From NCBI GenBank assembly GCA_937862825.1, contig CALMEF010000276.1:1-38090 (forward strand): a stretch of DNA of 38,090 nucleotides, read 5' to 3'. The DNA is from an uncultured Armatimonadota bacterium. GTDB taxonomy: Bacteria; Armatimonadota; Fimbriimonadia; Fimbriimonadales; Fimbriimonadaceae. Every line of letters begins with the position of its first letter. The stretch's first letter is position 1. Under the pieces are notes generated by a model. That model was not told where the DNA came from. It did not search any database and saw nothing but the letters and a program-made list of their open reading frames with translations. Position numbers and translations under genes: made by a program. Positions 24,789 to 35,348 of the stretch are shown piece by piece.

Positions 24789-27482
24789 TTAGTTGTCTGG
24801 AAGCACCCTCAACACCTTCGTGCGAGGGACCCCATTGTATGTTGCGGTGATCGTCACGTTAACTGGGAACGAGACCTCGTTCGTCGTAATGATGAAGTTC
24901 CGCTTTGACCAATCCGTTGGCACAGTGATTGAAGCAGGAACTTGCGCGACAGATACCGAACTTGATCGAAGGGTAACCAATGCTCCAGGCGCGTTAACCA
25001 GCCCGCTCATGACGACGGTTCCCGTAACGCTATTACCACCTACCACTTCGGTTACGGGCAACGTAACGTCTTGGAGGAACGGTACAACGACCGTTAGCAG
25101 GGCCGTTCGGGTTATGCCGCGAGCCGTTGCTGTGATCGTTGCATTCTGGGTGCTAGTCACTCGGGTAGTCGTGATATTGAATACTCGTTGTTGCTGCGCA
25201 GCAAAGACGGTTACCACGGCTGGAACGCTAGCCAATGTCGGACGCGCACTCGTCACACTTACCGCGAACGGGCTACTAGCCACTCCATTCAATCGGACAG
25301 TTCCCGTTGTCGTCTTACCTCCCGTAATCGGCGAGTTGAGCGTCAACTGCTGAAGACCCAGTGCGTTCAGAGTCAGCTGCTGATAGGAATGCCGACACGA
25401 TATGTCGGCTCCAATCATGACTGGAGTTCGAGTCAAGACGGAGGTTACGGTTACCGTAAACTCGGCAGTGTCCTCGCCTTCAGCGACTGTTACGCTGAAC
25501 GGAACGGTGGCAGCAGGGTTGTTGCTTGAAAGGTGAACACGCTGACCGCCCGCGGGGGCGACATCATCAAGTACGACAAAGCCATCAACTGTTCCTGCAC
25601 CAGCGAAGGTTGTTGGGTTTAGGACCACCTGGATGGGCCTGAGATCGCCGATTACCGGAGCCACACAAATAGTTCGTGACTTGGTGAGACCAGCATAGGT
25701 CCCTCGAATCGTCACCACGTAGTCTTGGTTAACCACGGGCGGACTCATATCGAAAAATACGAAGGACGCTCCTTCTGGAACTGTCACCGTAGCAGGTACC
25801 GGCAAGATGTCTGTGTTGCTACTTGTTAGCGCCACGTCAACTCCGCCAGCAGGAGCCCAACCCGTAAGTCGAACCCTAGCCTGAGTGGTGACACCACCTT
25901 CAATGATTGCAGGAGACGTGATATCTCGAATCTCCGTTTTCAAGAGGGTTAGCTGACGGTTTAACGTATGGCCCTCGTTAGTGGCTCCTATCGTCACACC
26001 AGTGAACTCGCTAACGCCAGAAGTGGGAATCTCGAACTCGACTTCGGTTTCGCCAGCAGGCACAGTGACCGTAGCCGGGGGCTGAGCCGCCGGATGGCTA
26101 CTTGAAAGAGCAACGACGGTTCCACCGGGCAAGGCAGGTCGATCAAGGGTTAGGGTCGCGTCAACTTTCGTGCCACCACCAGCAGGATTCGGAGCAAAAG
26201 TAAGGTTGACGGGATATCGAATCGGGCTAAGTAGCACCGAACGAAGTTGGCCATCTTTCAAACCAACTGCAGTGATTTGACCGGCATCATTGATGGACGT
26301 CGCTTCCAATATTTGCCAACCGCTGTTTGGAGGCAGAAATGAATCAAGCGGAATAGGCGTTCCGAGATAGTCAATCTGAAATGTTTCTGGGTCGCAGATT
26401 CTCGGGAACCAGATGACACCCCGCCAAAAGTAGCGACCAGACACCGAGTCCGACTCGAATCGACCACTTCGGCCCACAACGATACCGCTGTTGTTGATGC
26501 CTCTCGGTTCTGTGAGTGAGTCTCCAGGAAGCCCGTTAAGGTAGTAGCGCGGTTCGCAGAAAATGTCTCCACTAATGTCAAACACCCAACCCGTGGGTTG
26601 GTAGAAATTTTCAAAGCCGAACGGCGGGCGGATGTGAATGCCAGTTGAACCTACCACCATATCCAAGTCATTGATGTCGAAGACCTCAAGGCCAGTGTCA
26701 TCTTGTCGGCGGACATTGTTCAGTTCGTTCGTTTGTCCTTCATACTGCGCACCAGCAGGTGGCGCCCATCTAAAGGCCTTGGGTTCGCCGTTGGCGGCGA
26801 TGTTGATACCAACAACTGTGTTCAGGTTGTTGATAGCCCGAGCAAAAAGCGAATCGCCAGTACCCAGCGGCTTGATGTACAGCGGATTGTAGGGCAATGC
26901 GATTGGGTTATCTGCAGGGTTAAACCACATCGCGATATTGCCCGTGATCTCCAGACCCGTTGACGGCTGCTGGGGTGAGCCGAACCCGTTGTAGACGTAA
27001 GCCCCGCCGTTGTTGATTGCTACTCCGTCAAAAACATCCATGAATCCGGGATGTCGCTGCGGCGGCTCAATCCCAGTTGGGTTTGTAATCGGATCTGGGA
27101 GGACGTAATCTAGGGCTGACATCCCGCCTGCCGGAGACCACATAAACCCGCGGACATCACCGTCGCGACCACTTTGACCAAGCACAACCTCCAAAGCATT
27201 GATGGCCCTGGGGCGAGCAGAGTCATCGTCAATTCGGAGGACGCCAATGTCGCTGTTGGTTCCGTTGCGGTAAATCCACGCATTGAAGGTGCCTTGACCA
27301 GGATAACTTTCTCCGATCACTGATCCGCCAGAACTGACGCGAACAGGTCGAGAAGAAATGGATCCTCCCGGAGCACCGACATCAGTTACGGAGTAGCGAT
27401 CTTGAGCGCCTGCAATGCAAGCGGACAAGGCAAAAATCAGCGAGCCAATGGCCCGACCATCCCAAATAAACCTCTTACCCAT
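24789..27482 (-). CDS. Large secreted protein with five Ig-like repeats
   Basis: An 897-residue exported protein. A signal peptide (SLIFALSACIAGAQ) follows a basic start, and AGGA stands 7 nt before the ATG. The first 430 residues contain HAF-like repeats (FNAWIYRNG...IGVL, AVGLKDGQLRSVLL, INNSGIVVGRSG), which resemble the motif of the extracellular HAF family, and may form a propeller. The rest, about 435-897, consists of five tandem Ig-like units of about 93 residues. Each has the order V.L.P...GG....G.V.L...A..GG..V.LSSS.P....VP.tVTVP.G.....F.I.T..V. This architecture suits a cell-surface stalk or adhesin; no anchor signal is seen at the C-terminus (it ends KVLRVLPDN). Function unknown. 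Confidence 0.85.
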   Translation of the reverse strand: MGKRFIWDGRAIGSLIFALSACIAGAQDRYSVTDVGAPGGSISSRPVRVSSGGSVIGESYPGQGTFNAWIYRNGTNSDIGVLRIDDDSARPRAINALEVVLGQSGRDGDVRGFMWSPAGGMSALDYVLPDPITNPTGIEPPQRHPGFMDVFDGVAINNGGAYVYNGFGSPQQPSTGLEITGNIAMWFNPADNPIALPYNPLYIKPLGTGDSLFARAINNLNTVVGINIAANGEPKAFRWAPPAGAQYEGQTNELNNVRRQDDTGLEVFDINDLDMVVGSTGIHIRPPFGFENFYQPTGWVFDISGDIFCEPRYYLNGLPGDSLTEPRGINNSGIVVGRSGRFESDSVSGRYFWRGVIWFPRICDPETFQIDYLGTPIPLDSFLPPNSGWQILEATSINDAGQITAVGLKDGQLRSVLLSPIRYPVNLTFAPNPAGGGTKVDATLTLDRPALPGGTVVALSSSHPAAQPPATVTVPAGETEVEFEIPTSGVSEFTGVTIGATNEGHTLNRQLTLLKTEIRDITSPAIIEGGVTTQARVRLTGWAPAGGVDVALTSSNTDILPVPATVTVPEGASFVFFDMSPPVVNQDYVVTIRGTYAGLTKSRTICVAPVIGDLRPIQVVLNPTTFAGAGTVDGFVVLDDVAPAGGQRVHLSSNNPAATVPFSVTVAEGEDTAEFTVTVTSVLTRTPVMIGADISCRHSYQQLTLNALGLQQLTLNSPITGGKTTTGTVRLNGVASSPFAVSVTSARPTLASVPAVVTVFAAQQQRVFNITTTRVTSTQNATITATARGITRTALLTVVVPFLQDVTLPVTEVVGGNSVTGTVVMSGLVNAPGALVTLRSSSVSVAQVPASITVPTDWSKRNFIITTNEVSFPVNVTITATYNGVPRTKVLRVLPDN

Positions 27483-27651
27483 GGATAAGTCCTAACCACC
27501 CGGCTGCAGCCCGGGCGAAACTATTTCTTCATTATTGCTCGAAAACCGTCCCCATGTGGCAACGATTTCCGCTTATAACTGAGGTTTAGACGCAGCGAGA
27601 ACCCAAAATGATCTGGGGCCGGAGGTCTTTCTATGTCAAAATCGGGGCTCG

Positions 27652-28238
27652 ATGTCCGCATTCACCACCTATTCGGGCCGCATCGCGGTTTACCCATCCG
27701 ACCATGTCGATACCGACCGAATCATTCCGGCAAGGTTTCTTTCCATGGTTACGCGGTCAGGCTACGGAGAACGCTTGTTTTCGGATGTTCGCGGTGGAGA
27801 CTTTCCGCTTGATCAAAAGGATGCTGAAGGAGCCTCGATTCTCGTGGTGGGAACGAATTTTGGGTGCGGCTCCTCTCGCGAGCATGCCGTGTGGGCGATT
27901 CAACAGGCTGGGTTCCGGGCTGTAATCGCGCGCCAAGATCCCGACAGTCCCGGCTATTCTGATATCTTCCGCCAAAATGCCGCGAACTGCGGGCTCCTAC
28001 TCGTTGAACTTCCCGCGGAGGATCACCGACACCTGATTGACGCTGGTTCCGGCGCTGAAGTCACTCTTGACCTTCCCAATCAAACGGTTGCTCTCGGTTC
28101 GAAGAACTTCGGATTCAACATCAACCCGACGGTAAAAGATGCACTGGTTAAAGGCCTTGATCTGATCGGGACCACTCTTGAATTCATGCCTGAAATCGAA
28201 TCGTACGAGAAATCGTCTAAAGCCTACGTACCAAGCCG

Positions 28239-28242
<4 letters not shown>
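27652..28242 (+). CDS. leuD: 3-isopropylmalate dehydratase small subunit
   Basis: A 196-residue aconitase-family swivel domain protein. With LeuC it isomerises 2- to 3-isopropylmalate in leucine synthesis. DHVDTDRIIPARFL, GTNFGCGSSREHAVWAI and GFRAVIARQDPD are family signatures, and the C-terminus ends with the usual DLIGTTLEF region. LeuC is not adjacent, which is unusual; it must be elsewhere. The start at 27652 has no Shine-Dalgarno, but CAAAAT ends 9 nt upstream, so it may be leaderless. It overlaps the next gene by 4 nt (ATGA). Confidence 0.95.
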
Positions 28243-30103
<1,861 letters not shown>

Positions 30104-30189
30104 TTATCTCAACCAGTAAGAGGATACCGTAAGTTTCGCTACCTCCTCACAAATCTCTGTTGACTTTTTTCGTCGCCACGGGATGTTAG

Positions 30190-30281
30190 ATGTGGACAGG
30201 CTAAAAGAAGATGGCCCCGTTGGAGGAAGAGGAGGGAAACGGGGCCTTGGGAGGGAGGACCTTTTTTTTGTTGGTCCACAT
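30190..30281 (+). ncRNA. Candidate sRNA or attenuator upstream of apt
   Basis: GGCCCCGTT (30213-30221) and AACGGGGCC (30238-30246) form a perfect 9-bp stem around a 16-nt purine-only loop. T8 follows at 30262-30269. ATGTGGAC (30190-30197) pairs perfectly with GTCCACAT (30274-30281), enclosing everything. GGACC (30257-30261) can instead pair with GGTCC (30273-30277), placing T8 in a loop. The two last pairings exclude each other, as in an attenuator. It could also be an independent small RNA ending in T8. Confidence 0.45.
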
Positions 30282-30367
30282 ATTGGAACGGTTTAGCCAT
30301 CAAAAATGTTCCAACTCGACCTTAACGTTTCGAAATTTGCGGCCTGGGTAGCAATCGCAACAGGCGG

Positions 30368-30373
30368 TATAGT
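30368..30373 (+). promoter_or_regulatory. -10-like hexamer upstream of apt
   Basis: TATAGT ends 9 nt before the apt ATG. GGAG lies between them (30376-30379), only 3 nt from the ATG. If used, apt is transcribed from here and the hairpin element upstream is a separate transcript. Confidence 0.35.
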
Positions 30374-30382
30374 ACGGAGCGA

Positions 30383-30904
30383 ATGCCAGATTTGATCGCA
30401 AAGAGTTTGATTCGCGACGTTCCCGACTTTCCTAAGCCGGGAATTATGTTCAAGGACATCGCACCGGTACTTCAAAGTCCAGCCGCAGTGGCTGAAGCAG
30501 TGGCCCTTCTAAGTGCTGACGCCCGGGAAAAGGGGACGGAAGTGATTGTTGGAATTGAAAGTCGTGGCTTCGTTTTTGGCGTTCCAATAGCCCTCCAACT
30601 TGGGCTTCCCTTCGCGATGGCGAGAAAGCTCGGAAAGTTGCCCTATGATCGGATTTCGGAGGAGTATGCGCTCGAATACGGAACAAACACGGTCGAGATG
30701 CATACTGACTCAGTCAATCCAGGGCAAAGGGCGTACATAGTTGACGACCTGCTTGCCACCGGTGGCACGGCTGCGGCATCTGCCCGGCTCGTCGAACGAC
30801 TGAATGGAAATGTTTGCGGCTTCGGTTTCTTGGTGGAACTCTCGTTCCTCGAAGGCAGACAAAATCTGCTTGGCTACCCAATCGAGGCTTTGATTACGTA
30901 TTGA
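30383..30904 (+). CDS. apt: Adenine phosphoribosyltransferase
   Basis: A 173-residue salvage enzyme that makes AMP from adenine and PRPP. IRDVPDFPKPGIMFKDI at the start, GIESRGFVFGVPIA and the PRPP loop VDDLLATGGTA are the family signatures. Length is typical (170-180). It starts a run of closely linked genes: the OB-fold protein begins 8 nt after its stop codon. Confidence 0.98.
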   Translation: MPDLIAKSLIRDVPDFPKPGIMFKDIAPVLQSPAAVAEAVALLSADAREKGTEVIVGIESRGFVFGVPIALQLGLPFAMARKLGKLPYDRISEEYALEYGTNTVEMHTDSVNPGQRAYIVDDLLATGGTAAASARLVERLNGNVCGFGFLVELSFLEGRQNLLGYPIEALITY

Positions 30905-30912
30905 GGTTGAAC

Positions 30913-31314
30913 ATGAAACGAATTTTCTCTCTGAGTCTGCTTGCCCTTGCGATCCCAATGGTCGCCCTGGCACAAACGGTTATCAGCGCCGATGATCTGA
31001 TCAAGGATGCGGCGAAACTCGACACCAAGGTCGTGACGGTCAAAGGAACTGTCGCTGAGTTTAAGCAGAAGACCTCCCGAAAGGGAAATCCTTACTACAC
31101 TTTCACGCTGAAGACCAAGGTGAAGGAAACGCCGGTAAACGTCTATGGTCGAGGGACCTTGGAAAAGCCTCTCAAGGACGGTTCGAAGGTTGAGATCACC
31201 GGCACATTCCGCAAGGAAAAAGAGGTTTCGGGATTCACGGTCAAGAACGAAGTTGACGTGACCCCGAAGGAAGGCGAAAAGCCGAAGATCAAGGTTACCG
31301 AGCCTGGCAAGTAG
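30913..31314 (+). CDS. Secreted OB-fold (tRNA_anti-like) protein
   Basis: A 133-residue exported protein. GAGG lies 7 nt before the ATG, followed by the signal peptide MKRIFSLSLLALAIPMVALAQ. The mature domain is a small OB-fold: VVTVKGTVAEFKQKTSRKGN, YYTFTLKTKVKETPVNVYGR, GSKVEITGTFRKEKEVSG. Such domains bind nucleic acid in the cytoplasm, but periplasmic or surface members (YgiW-like and others) have other ligands. The function here is unknown. It lies between apt and miaA; its stop codon is close to or inside the likely miaA N-terminus. Confidence 0.8.
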   Translation: MKRIFSLSLLALAIPMVALAQTVISADDLIKDAAKLDTKVVTVKGTVAEFKQKTSRKGNPYYTFTLKTKVKETPVNVYGRGTLEKPLKDGSKVEITGTFRKEKEVSGFTVKNEVDVTPKEGEKPKIKVTEPGK

Positions 31315-31339
31315 CAAAGCGCCTCTGCTCGTAGGAGTT

Positions 31340-32194
31340 ATGGGCCCGACTGCTTCGGGAAAAACTGCGCTGGCAGAGGCCCTTGCCGACTCTCTCGACG
31401 CCGAACTTCTGAATGCAGATGCATTCCAGGTCTACCGCGGACTGAATATTGGGACGGCGAAGCCGGTTGAACGAGGCCGATATCACTTGGTTGACATTTT
31501 GGAACCAACCGAGCCGTTTGGCCTCGGTGCCTTCATTTCGAAAGCAATGGTGGTCCTTTCTGATGCGTTCCGAGCCAAACGAAGCGTTGTCGTTGTTGGA
31601 GGATCCGGGTTATACATTCGTGGCTTGTTCGAAGAATACGCCTCGGTTGGAGCCAAACCTGATCCTTCAGTACGTCGTTTCTATGAGGACGTAGAGAGGC
31701 ATCAAGGCTTGGAAGCCCTCGTGAAGTTGTTGACTGAGCGATCCCTAGCGGACGCGGAAAGAACTGACCTTAGAAACCCGCTTCGAGTCAGGCGCGCACT
31801 TGAGCGACTCGATTCAGCCCCTGCGGAAGCCCATCGTCTTCCAGCGTTTGTCAAGCACAAAGTGGCTGTGAGCCCCGAACCCGAGGTTCTGGATCGCCGA
31901 ATCAAGCAGCGAGTTTTGGCGATGTTGGAACAAGGGTGGATTGAGGAAGTACAAATGCTGATGTTACGGGGTATACCGTTGGATGCGCCCGGTATGCGAG
32001 CAATCGGATATCGGGAGATCGCGACGCGGCTCATTGAAGGAACCCCACTTGAGGGTTTGGAGGAGGAACTCGCTCTTCGCACGAGACAGTATGCAAAACG
32101 TCAACGAACGTGGCTACGGTCAGAACCGAACTTGCACTTTCTCCGCAGTGAAGACTGTGAAGCGCAACGTAAGGAGGCGGTCTTTTTGCTATGA
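31340..32194 (+). CDS. miaA: tRNA dimethylallyltransferase
   Basis: Transfers a dimethylallyl group to A37 of tRNAs that read UNN codons. Signatures: [15 protein letters not shown] (P-loop), [27 protein letters not shown]-type block [18 protein letters not shown], and AIGYREI near the C-terminus. As given, the 284-residue protein starts at the ATG just before the P-loop, so the first beta strand (PLLVGV, coded at 31322-31339) would be missing. The frame is open back to 31262 but has no ATG, GTG or TTG there; CTG at 31304 with AAGG 9 nt upstream is a possible start. The stop overlaps a potential hfq start (ATGA). miaA-hfq order is conserved in many bacteria. Confidence 0.95.
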   Translation: MGPTASGKTALAEALADSLDAELLNADAFQVYRGLNIGTAKPVERGRYHLVDILEPTEPFGLGAFISKAMVVLSDAFRAKRSVVVVGGSGLYIRGLFEEYASVGAKPDPSVRRFYEDVERHQGLEALVKLLTERSLADAERTDLRNPLRVRRALERLDSAPAEAHRLPAFVKHKVAVSPEPEVLDRRIKQRVLAMLEQGWIEEVQMLMLRGIPLDAPGMRAIGYREIATRLIEGTPLEGLEEELALRTRQYAKRQRTWLRSEPNLHFLRSEDCEAQRKEAVFLL

Positions 32195-32214
32195 ACGTGA
32201 GGGATAGGAAACCA

Positions 32215-32484
32215 ATGGCGAAATCCATCAATCTTCAGGATATGTTCCTGAACCAAGTCCGTAAGGAAGGGATCAGCGTGACGATCTATCTTGCGAACAG
32301 CGTCCAATTGAAGGGACAAGTTCGTGGCTTCGATGCGTTTACGGTGCTGCTTGATGCGCCCGGTAAGGCGACTCAACTCGTCTACAAGCACGCGATCGCG
32401 TCAATCGTCCCAGCGAAGCCTGTGGGCGGTTATCGTGACGAGCACGCCGTAACCATGCATGAGGTTCACGAATACCAGGACTGA
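32215..32484 (+). CDS. hfq: RNA chaperone Hfq
   Basis: An 89-residue Sm-like protein forming a hexameric ring that helps sRNA-mRNA pairing. [39 protein letters not shown] and the diagnostic [11 protein letters not shown] (with the YKHA that lines the proximal face) are present. The tail is acidic and His-rich ([16 protein letters not shown]) rather than the long disordered tail of E. coli. ATG 32215, with AGGA before it, matches the usual MAK start; ATG 32191, overlapping the miaA stop codon, would add eight residues. Its presence fits with sRNA control in this organism. Confidence 0.96.
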   Translation: MAKSINLQDMFLNQVRKEGISVTIYLANSVQLKGQVRGFDAFTVLLDAPGKATQLVYKHAIASIVPAKPVGGYRDEHAVTMHEVHEYQD

Positions 32485-32498
32485 TTCGCTTTTCCAAA

Positions 32499-33302
32499 AT
32501 GCACGGAATCGGCAACGATTTCGTCGTCGTTGACCTTGTTGCTGAGTCTCATTCGGTTGACTGGTCAGTGCTCGCCCAAGATTTGTGTCGCCAGCACTTT
32601 GGCGTCGGTGCAGATGGACTTCTGTTGCTAAGCCGCGATACGAACATGGTCCTGAGAATGACCATGTTCAACCCCGATGGTTCTGAGGGGGGCATGTGCG
32701 GCAACGGCGTCAGGTGCGTTTCCAGACTTGCCGTGGAGCGCTGTTACGCTTCGTCTGCTTTTGACCTGAAAGTTGGTGATCGAGTCTTGCAGATCGAAAC
32801 TGGGCAAGACCAAGTTGCCGTAAACATGGGAACTTATTCGCTTGAGGGGTCCGCCTTGGGGCTCTCTCCTTCTGCAACCGATCCAATCATCGGTCTGAGA
32901 TTCCAGTTTGATGGCTTTGTCGGCTATGGCACGGCAGTCTCCATGGGGAATCCCCACTTGGTTTTCTTGGTTGACGACCTAGATGTCGTCAGCGTTGAGG
33001 CCGTTGGCCGCCATTTTGAACATCATCCCTGGTTCACGCAACGATGCAATGTGCAGTTCGCCCAAGTGGAGAACTGGGAAACGATCCTATTGCGAACATG
33101 GGAGCGCGGAGCCGGACTTACCCTCGCATGCGGATCAGGAGCGTGTGCTTCTGCGGTCGCCGCTTCCTTGTCAGGAAAGACCGGGCGAAGGGTGTTGGTG
33201 CGACTTCCTGGTGGAGATTTGACCATCTCGGTTCTTGAAGATGAGTCTGTGATCATGTCGGGTCCTGCAGAAACAGTCTTTAGTGGCGAATGGCTGCTAT
33301 GA
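32499..33302 (+). CDS. dapF: Diaminopimelate epimerase
   Basis: Converts LL- to meso-diaminopimelate for lysine and peptidoglycan. The two catalytic cysteines are visible: Cys67 in GGMCGNGVRC and Cys211 in ACGSGACAS. NPDGSEGG and AVSMGNPHLVFL are also typical. The start given is the ATG of MHGIGNDF. Most DapF proteins have a strand before it (xxFxKMHGxGND), and the upstream codons indeed read IRFSK, in frame and directly after the hfq stop codon. No ATG, GTG or TTG is available there; an ATT at 32484 overlapping the hfq TGA, or a CTG at 32481, could be the real start. Length 267 residues as drawn. Confidence 0.96.
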   Translation: MHGIGNDFVVVDLVAESHSVDWSVLAQDLCRQHFGVGADGLLLLSRDTNMVLRMTMFNPDGSEGGMCGNGVRCVSRLAVERCYASSAFDLKVGDRVLQIETGQDQVAVNMGTYSLEGSALGLSPSATDPIIGLRFQFDGFVGYGTAVSMGNPHLVFLVDDLDVVSVEAVGRHFEHHPWFTQRCNVQFAQVENWETILLRTWERGAGLTLACGSGACASAVAASLSGKTGRRVLVRLPGGDLTISVLEDESVIMSGPAETVFSGEWLL

Positions 33303-34363
33303 ATGTGCCGTTCTACTACCATCCCCGGATGCTCGCCTACGACTTTGGTGCGAACCATCCCTTGAAACCCGAGCGGCTAAGAAGGACCATCGAACTCCTT
33401 GGACGACTCGGTTGGCCCGCTCCCGCCGACCCGGGACCAGGTTCGACTGAAGATGTCTTAAGAGTTCACTCCCCTGATTACGTAAAGGCCGTGAGGGCTC
33501 TTGGACAGGGTGGACATCCAACTGGATCAAGCGACTATGGGTTTGGATCGCTCGACAATCCGGTCTTTGCCATGATGCACGAGGCAGCCCTCGCTTATGT
33601 TTCTGGGACTGCGGCCGCGGCTCGGGACGTCGCAGGGGGCGCTCCATTGGCGATCAACTTGAGCGGTGGGCTACATCATGCTCAGCGATCTCGCGCCAGC
33701 GGATTCTGCGTCTACAACGATCCAGCCATTGCGATTTCGATTCTGCGAGAGTCTTCTGACCGTGTTGCCTACATTGATATCGATGTTCATGCGGGGGATG
33801 GGGTGCAGGCGCTTACTTTCCACGATCCCTCCGTACTCACGTGCAGCATTCATCAGGATCCCCGCACGATTTATCCGGGGACGGGTTTTGTTGAGGAGAT
33901 CGGTGCGGAAGGGACGGCAGTCAACGTTCCCCTCCCTCCCGGGACCACGGGTGACATATGGCTTCGTGGTATTCGAGAGGGTGTCCTTCCTTATGTGGAT
34001 GCTTTCCAACCAGGCGCTGTCGTTCTCCAAATGGGCACGGACGCGCACTTCACAGACCCGTTGGCCCGATTTCAAGTGACAGCAAGCGAGTGGATCGCCG
34101 CCATCGGCGACGTTGCGTCCATGGGGATCCCCGTCGTGGCTGTTGGGGGCGGAGGGTATAGCCTTTCTGCAGTCCCAAGAATGTGGGCTGCCACATGCTT
34201 TACCCTTGCAGGTCTTAAGGTCCCGGACATTCCATCAGACCTGCAAGGGGCCTGGGATTTGCCGAACTTCTTTGACGATCCGATCCCTGAGCCACGCGGC
34301 GTAGGCGAACAGACCCTCGACGTGGTATTGGCGACTCGACGAGCCCTTCAAGCGGTAATCTAG
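33299..34363 (+). CDS. Histone deacetylase family (AcuC-like) hydrolase
   Basis: A 354-residue zinc-dependent deacetylase of the class I HDAC/AcuC fold. Starting from ATG 33299 (ATGA overlap with dapF), the motifs appear in order: PFYYHPRMLAYDFGANHPLK, GGLHHAQRSRASGFCVYND with the HH charge-relay pair, YIDIDVHAGDGVQ with zinc ligands Asp and His, GTDAHFTDPL with the third ligand Asp, and GGGGYS with the transition-state Tyr. The usual second His of DVHHGDGV is Ala here; it is not a zinc ligand. Substrates in bacteria include acetyl-CoA synthetase and polyamines; which applies here is not shown. ATG 33290 in frame is an alternative. Confidence 0.92.
   Translation: MNVPFYYHPRMLAYDFGANHPLKPERLRRTIELLGRLGWPAPADPGPGSTEDVLRVHSPDYVKAVRALGQGGHPTGSSDYGFGSLDNPVFAMMHEAALAYVSGTAAAARDVAGGAPLAINLSGGLHHAQRSRASGFCVYNDPAIAISILRESSDRVAYIDIDVHAGDGVQALTFHDPSVLTCSIHQDPRTIYPGTGFVEEIGAEGTAVNVPLPPGTTGDIWLRGIREGVLPYVDAFQPGAVVLQMGTDAHFTDPLARFQVTASEWIAAIGDVASMGIPVVAVGGGGYSLSAVPRMWAATCFTLAGLKVPDIPSDLQGAWDLPNFFDDPIPEPRGVGEQTLDVVLATRRALQAVI
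34356..34361 (+). promoter_or_regulatory. -10-like hexamer upstream of Gfo/Idh/MocA gene
   Basis: TAATCT lies inside the last codons of the deacetylase gene and ends 6 nt before the GTG at 34368. The preceding GG and the spacing match those at upp. There is no Shine-Dalgarno. Confidence 0.35.
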
Positions 34364-34367
34364 CCTC

Positions 34368-35348
34368 GTGCCGGTTCGGATTGGATTTCTTGGTGTCGCT
34401 CACATGCATGCCTATGGTTACGGTAACGCGTTGAACCAGATACCCGAGGCTGTGAATGTTGGAGTTTGGGATTCGGACAGCGAGCGCTCAAGGAAGTTTG
34501 CCGAGCGTTTCAACACCCAGTCATTCGACAGCATGGACTTGTTGTTGTCAAATGTTGACGCAGTGATTGTGACTAGCGAGAATGTCGAGCACGCACGGTA
34601 CGGCATTGCCGCCGCAAAGGCTGGCAAGTCTGTTCTCTGTGAAAAGCCTCTGGTCACCTCCGAGGAGGATGCTCAGTCACTGCTTGACGCGGTGTCGTTG
34701 TTCGGTGTGGTCCTCATGACGGCGTTCCCATGCAGGTTTTCCCCCGCCTTTCAGCGACTGAAGGAGCGGTGTGCAACAGGCGAAATCGGGGCCATCAAGG
34801 CTGTCTGCGCAACCAACCGAGGCACATGTCCGCACGACTGGTTCGTTGACAGGGCCAAGTCCGGAGGAGGCGCGATGATTGACCATACCGTCCACGTTGC
34901 GGACTTGCTACGCGACCTCTTACAAAGCGAGGTCCGTCAAGTGCATGCGACCACAGGAAACAGAATGTATGGCCAAGAGTGGGAAGACACGGCAATGCTT
35001 TCGCTGACCTTTGAGAACGGAGTGATTGCTACCCTGGATTCAAGTTGGAGCCGACCCTCCAGTTATAAGACTTGGGGGGATGTGACCATGACTGTTGTTT
35101 GCGAATCGGGCGTGATCGAACTGGACATGTTTACGCAAAGTTTGGATGCGTATCGGAACGAGTCCATGCGACACGGAATGGTTGGCTGGGGCTCAGACCT
35201 TGACCTGCTGCTTACGAGAGCCTTTGTTCAATCCGTCGGGAATCGCTCTGAACCGCCGGTCACTGGGCAAGACGGTTGGAAGGCCGCCCAGGTGGCTTTG
35301 GCCGGTTACGAGAGCGTGCGTTCGGGTCAGCCGGTGTCGCTGGCTTAA
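34368..35348 (+). CDS. Gfo/Idh/MocA family oxidoreductase
   Basis: A 326-residue NAD(P)-dependent dehydrogenase. The Rossmann half has GFLGVAHMHAYGYGN and the hallmark CEKPLVTS with Lys93. The C-terminal half has GGGAMIDHTVHVADLLRDL, containing the Asp-x-x-x-His of the active site. Members act on sugars, inositols or related ring compounds; the substrate is not visible. The start is a GTG that has no Shine-Dalgarno. The last 89 bases overlap the secreted-protein gene read from the other strand. The family assignment is firm. Confidence 0.92.
   Translation: MPVRIGFLGVAHMHAYGYGNALNQIPEAVNVGVWDSDSERSRKFAERFNTQSFDSMDLLLSNVDAVIVTSENVEHARYGIAAAKAGKSVLCEKPLVTSEEDAQSLLDAVSLFGVVLMTAFPCRFSPAFQRLKERCATGEIGAIKAVCATNRGTCPHDWFVDRAKSGGGAMIDHTVHVADLLRDLLQSEVRQVHATTGNRMYGQEWEDTAMLSLTFENGVIATLDSSWSRPSSYKTWGDVTMTVVCESGVIELDMFTQSLDAYRNESMRHGMVGWGSDLDLLLTRAFVQSVGNRSEPPVTGQDGWKAAQVALAGYESVRSGQPVSLA

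Noticed and set aside
27496-27516. GGCTGCAGCC palindrome upstream of the Ig-repeat gene as an operator
   Set aside because: It is a short GC-rich palindrome with an overlapping CCCGG/CCGGG stem. A single copy without a promoter context is not enough to call it.
27633-27812. 59-codon frame with GGAGG before its ATG, overlapping the leuD start
   Set aside because: The leuD frame carries all conserved residues in the overlapped region. The short frame has basic, Arg/Pro-rich composition typical of an out-of-frame shadow.
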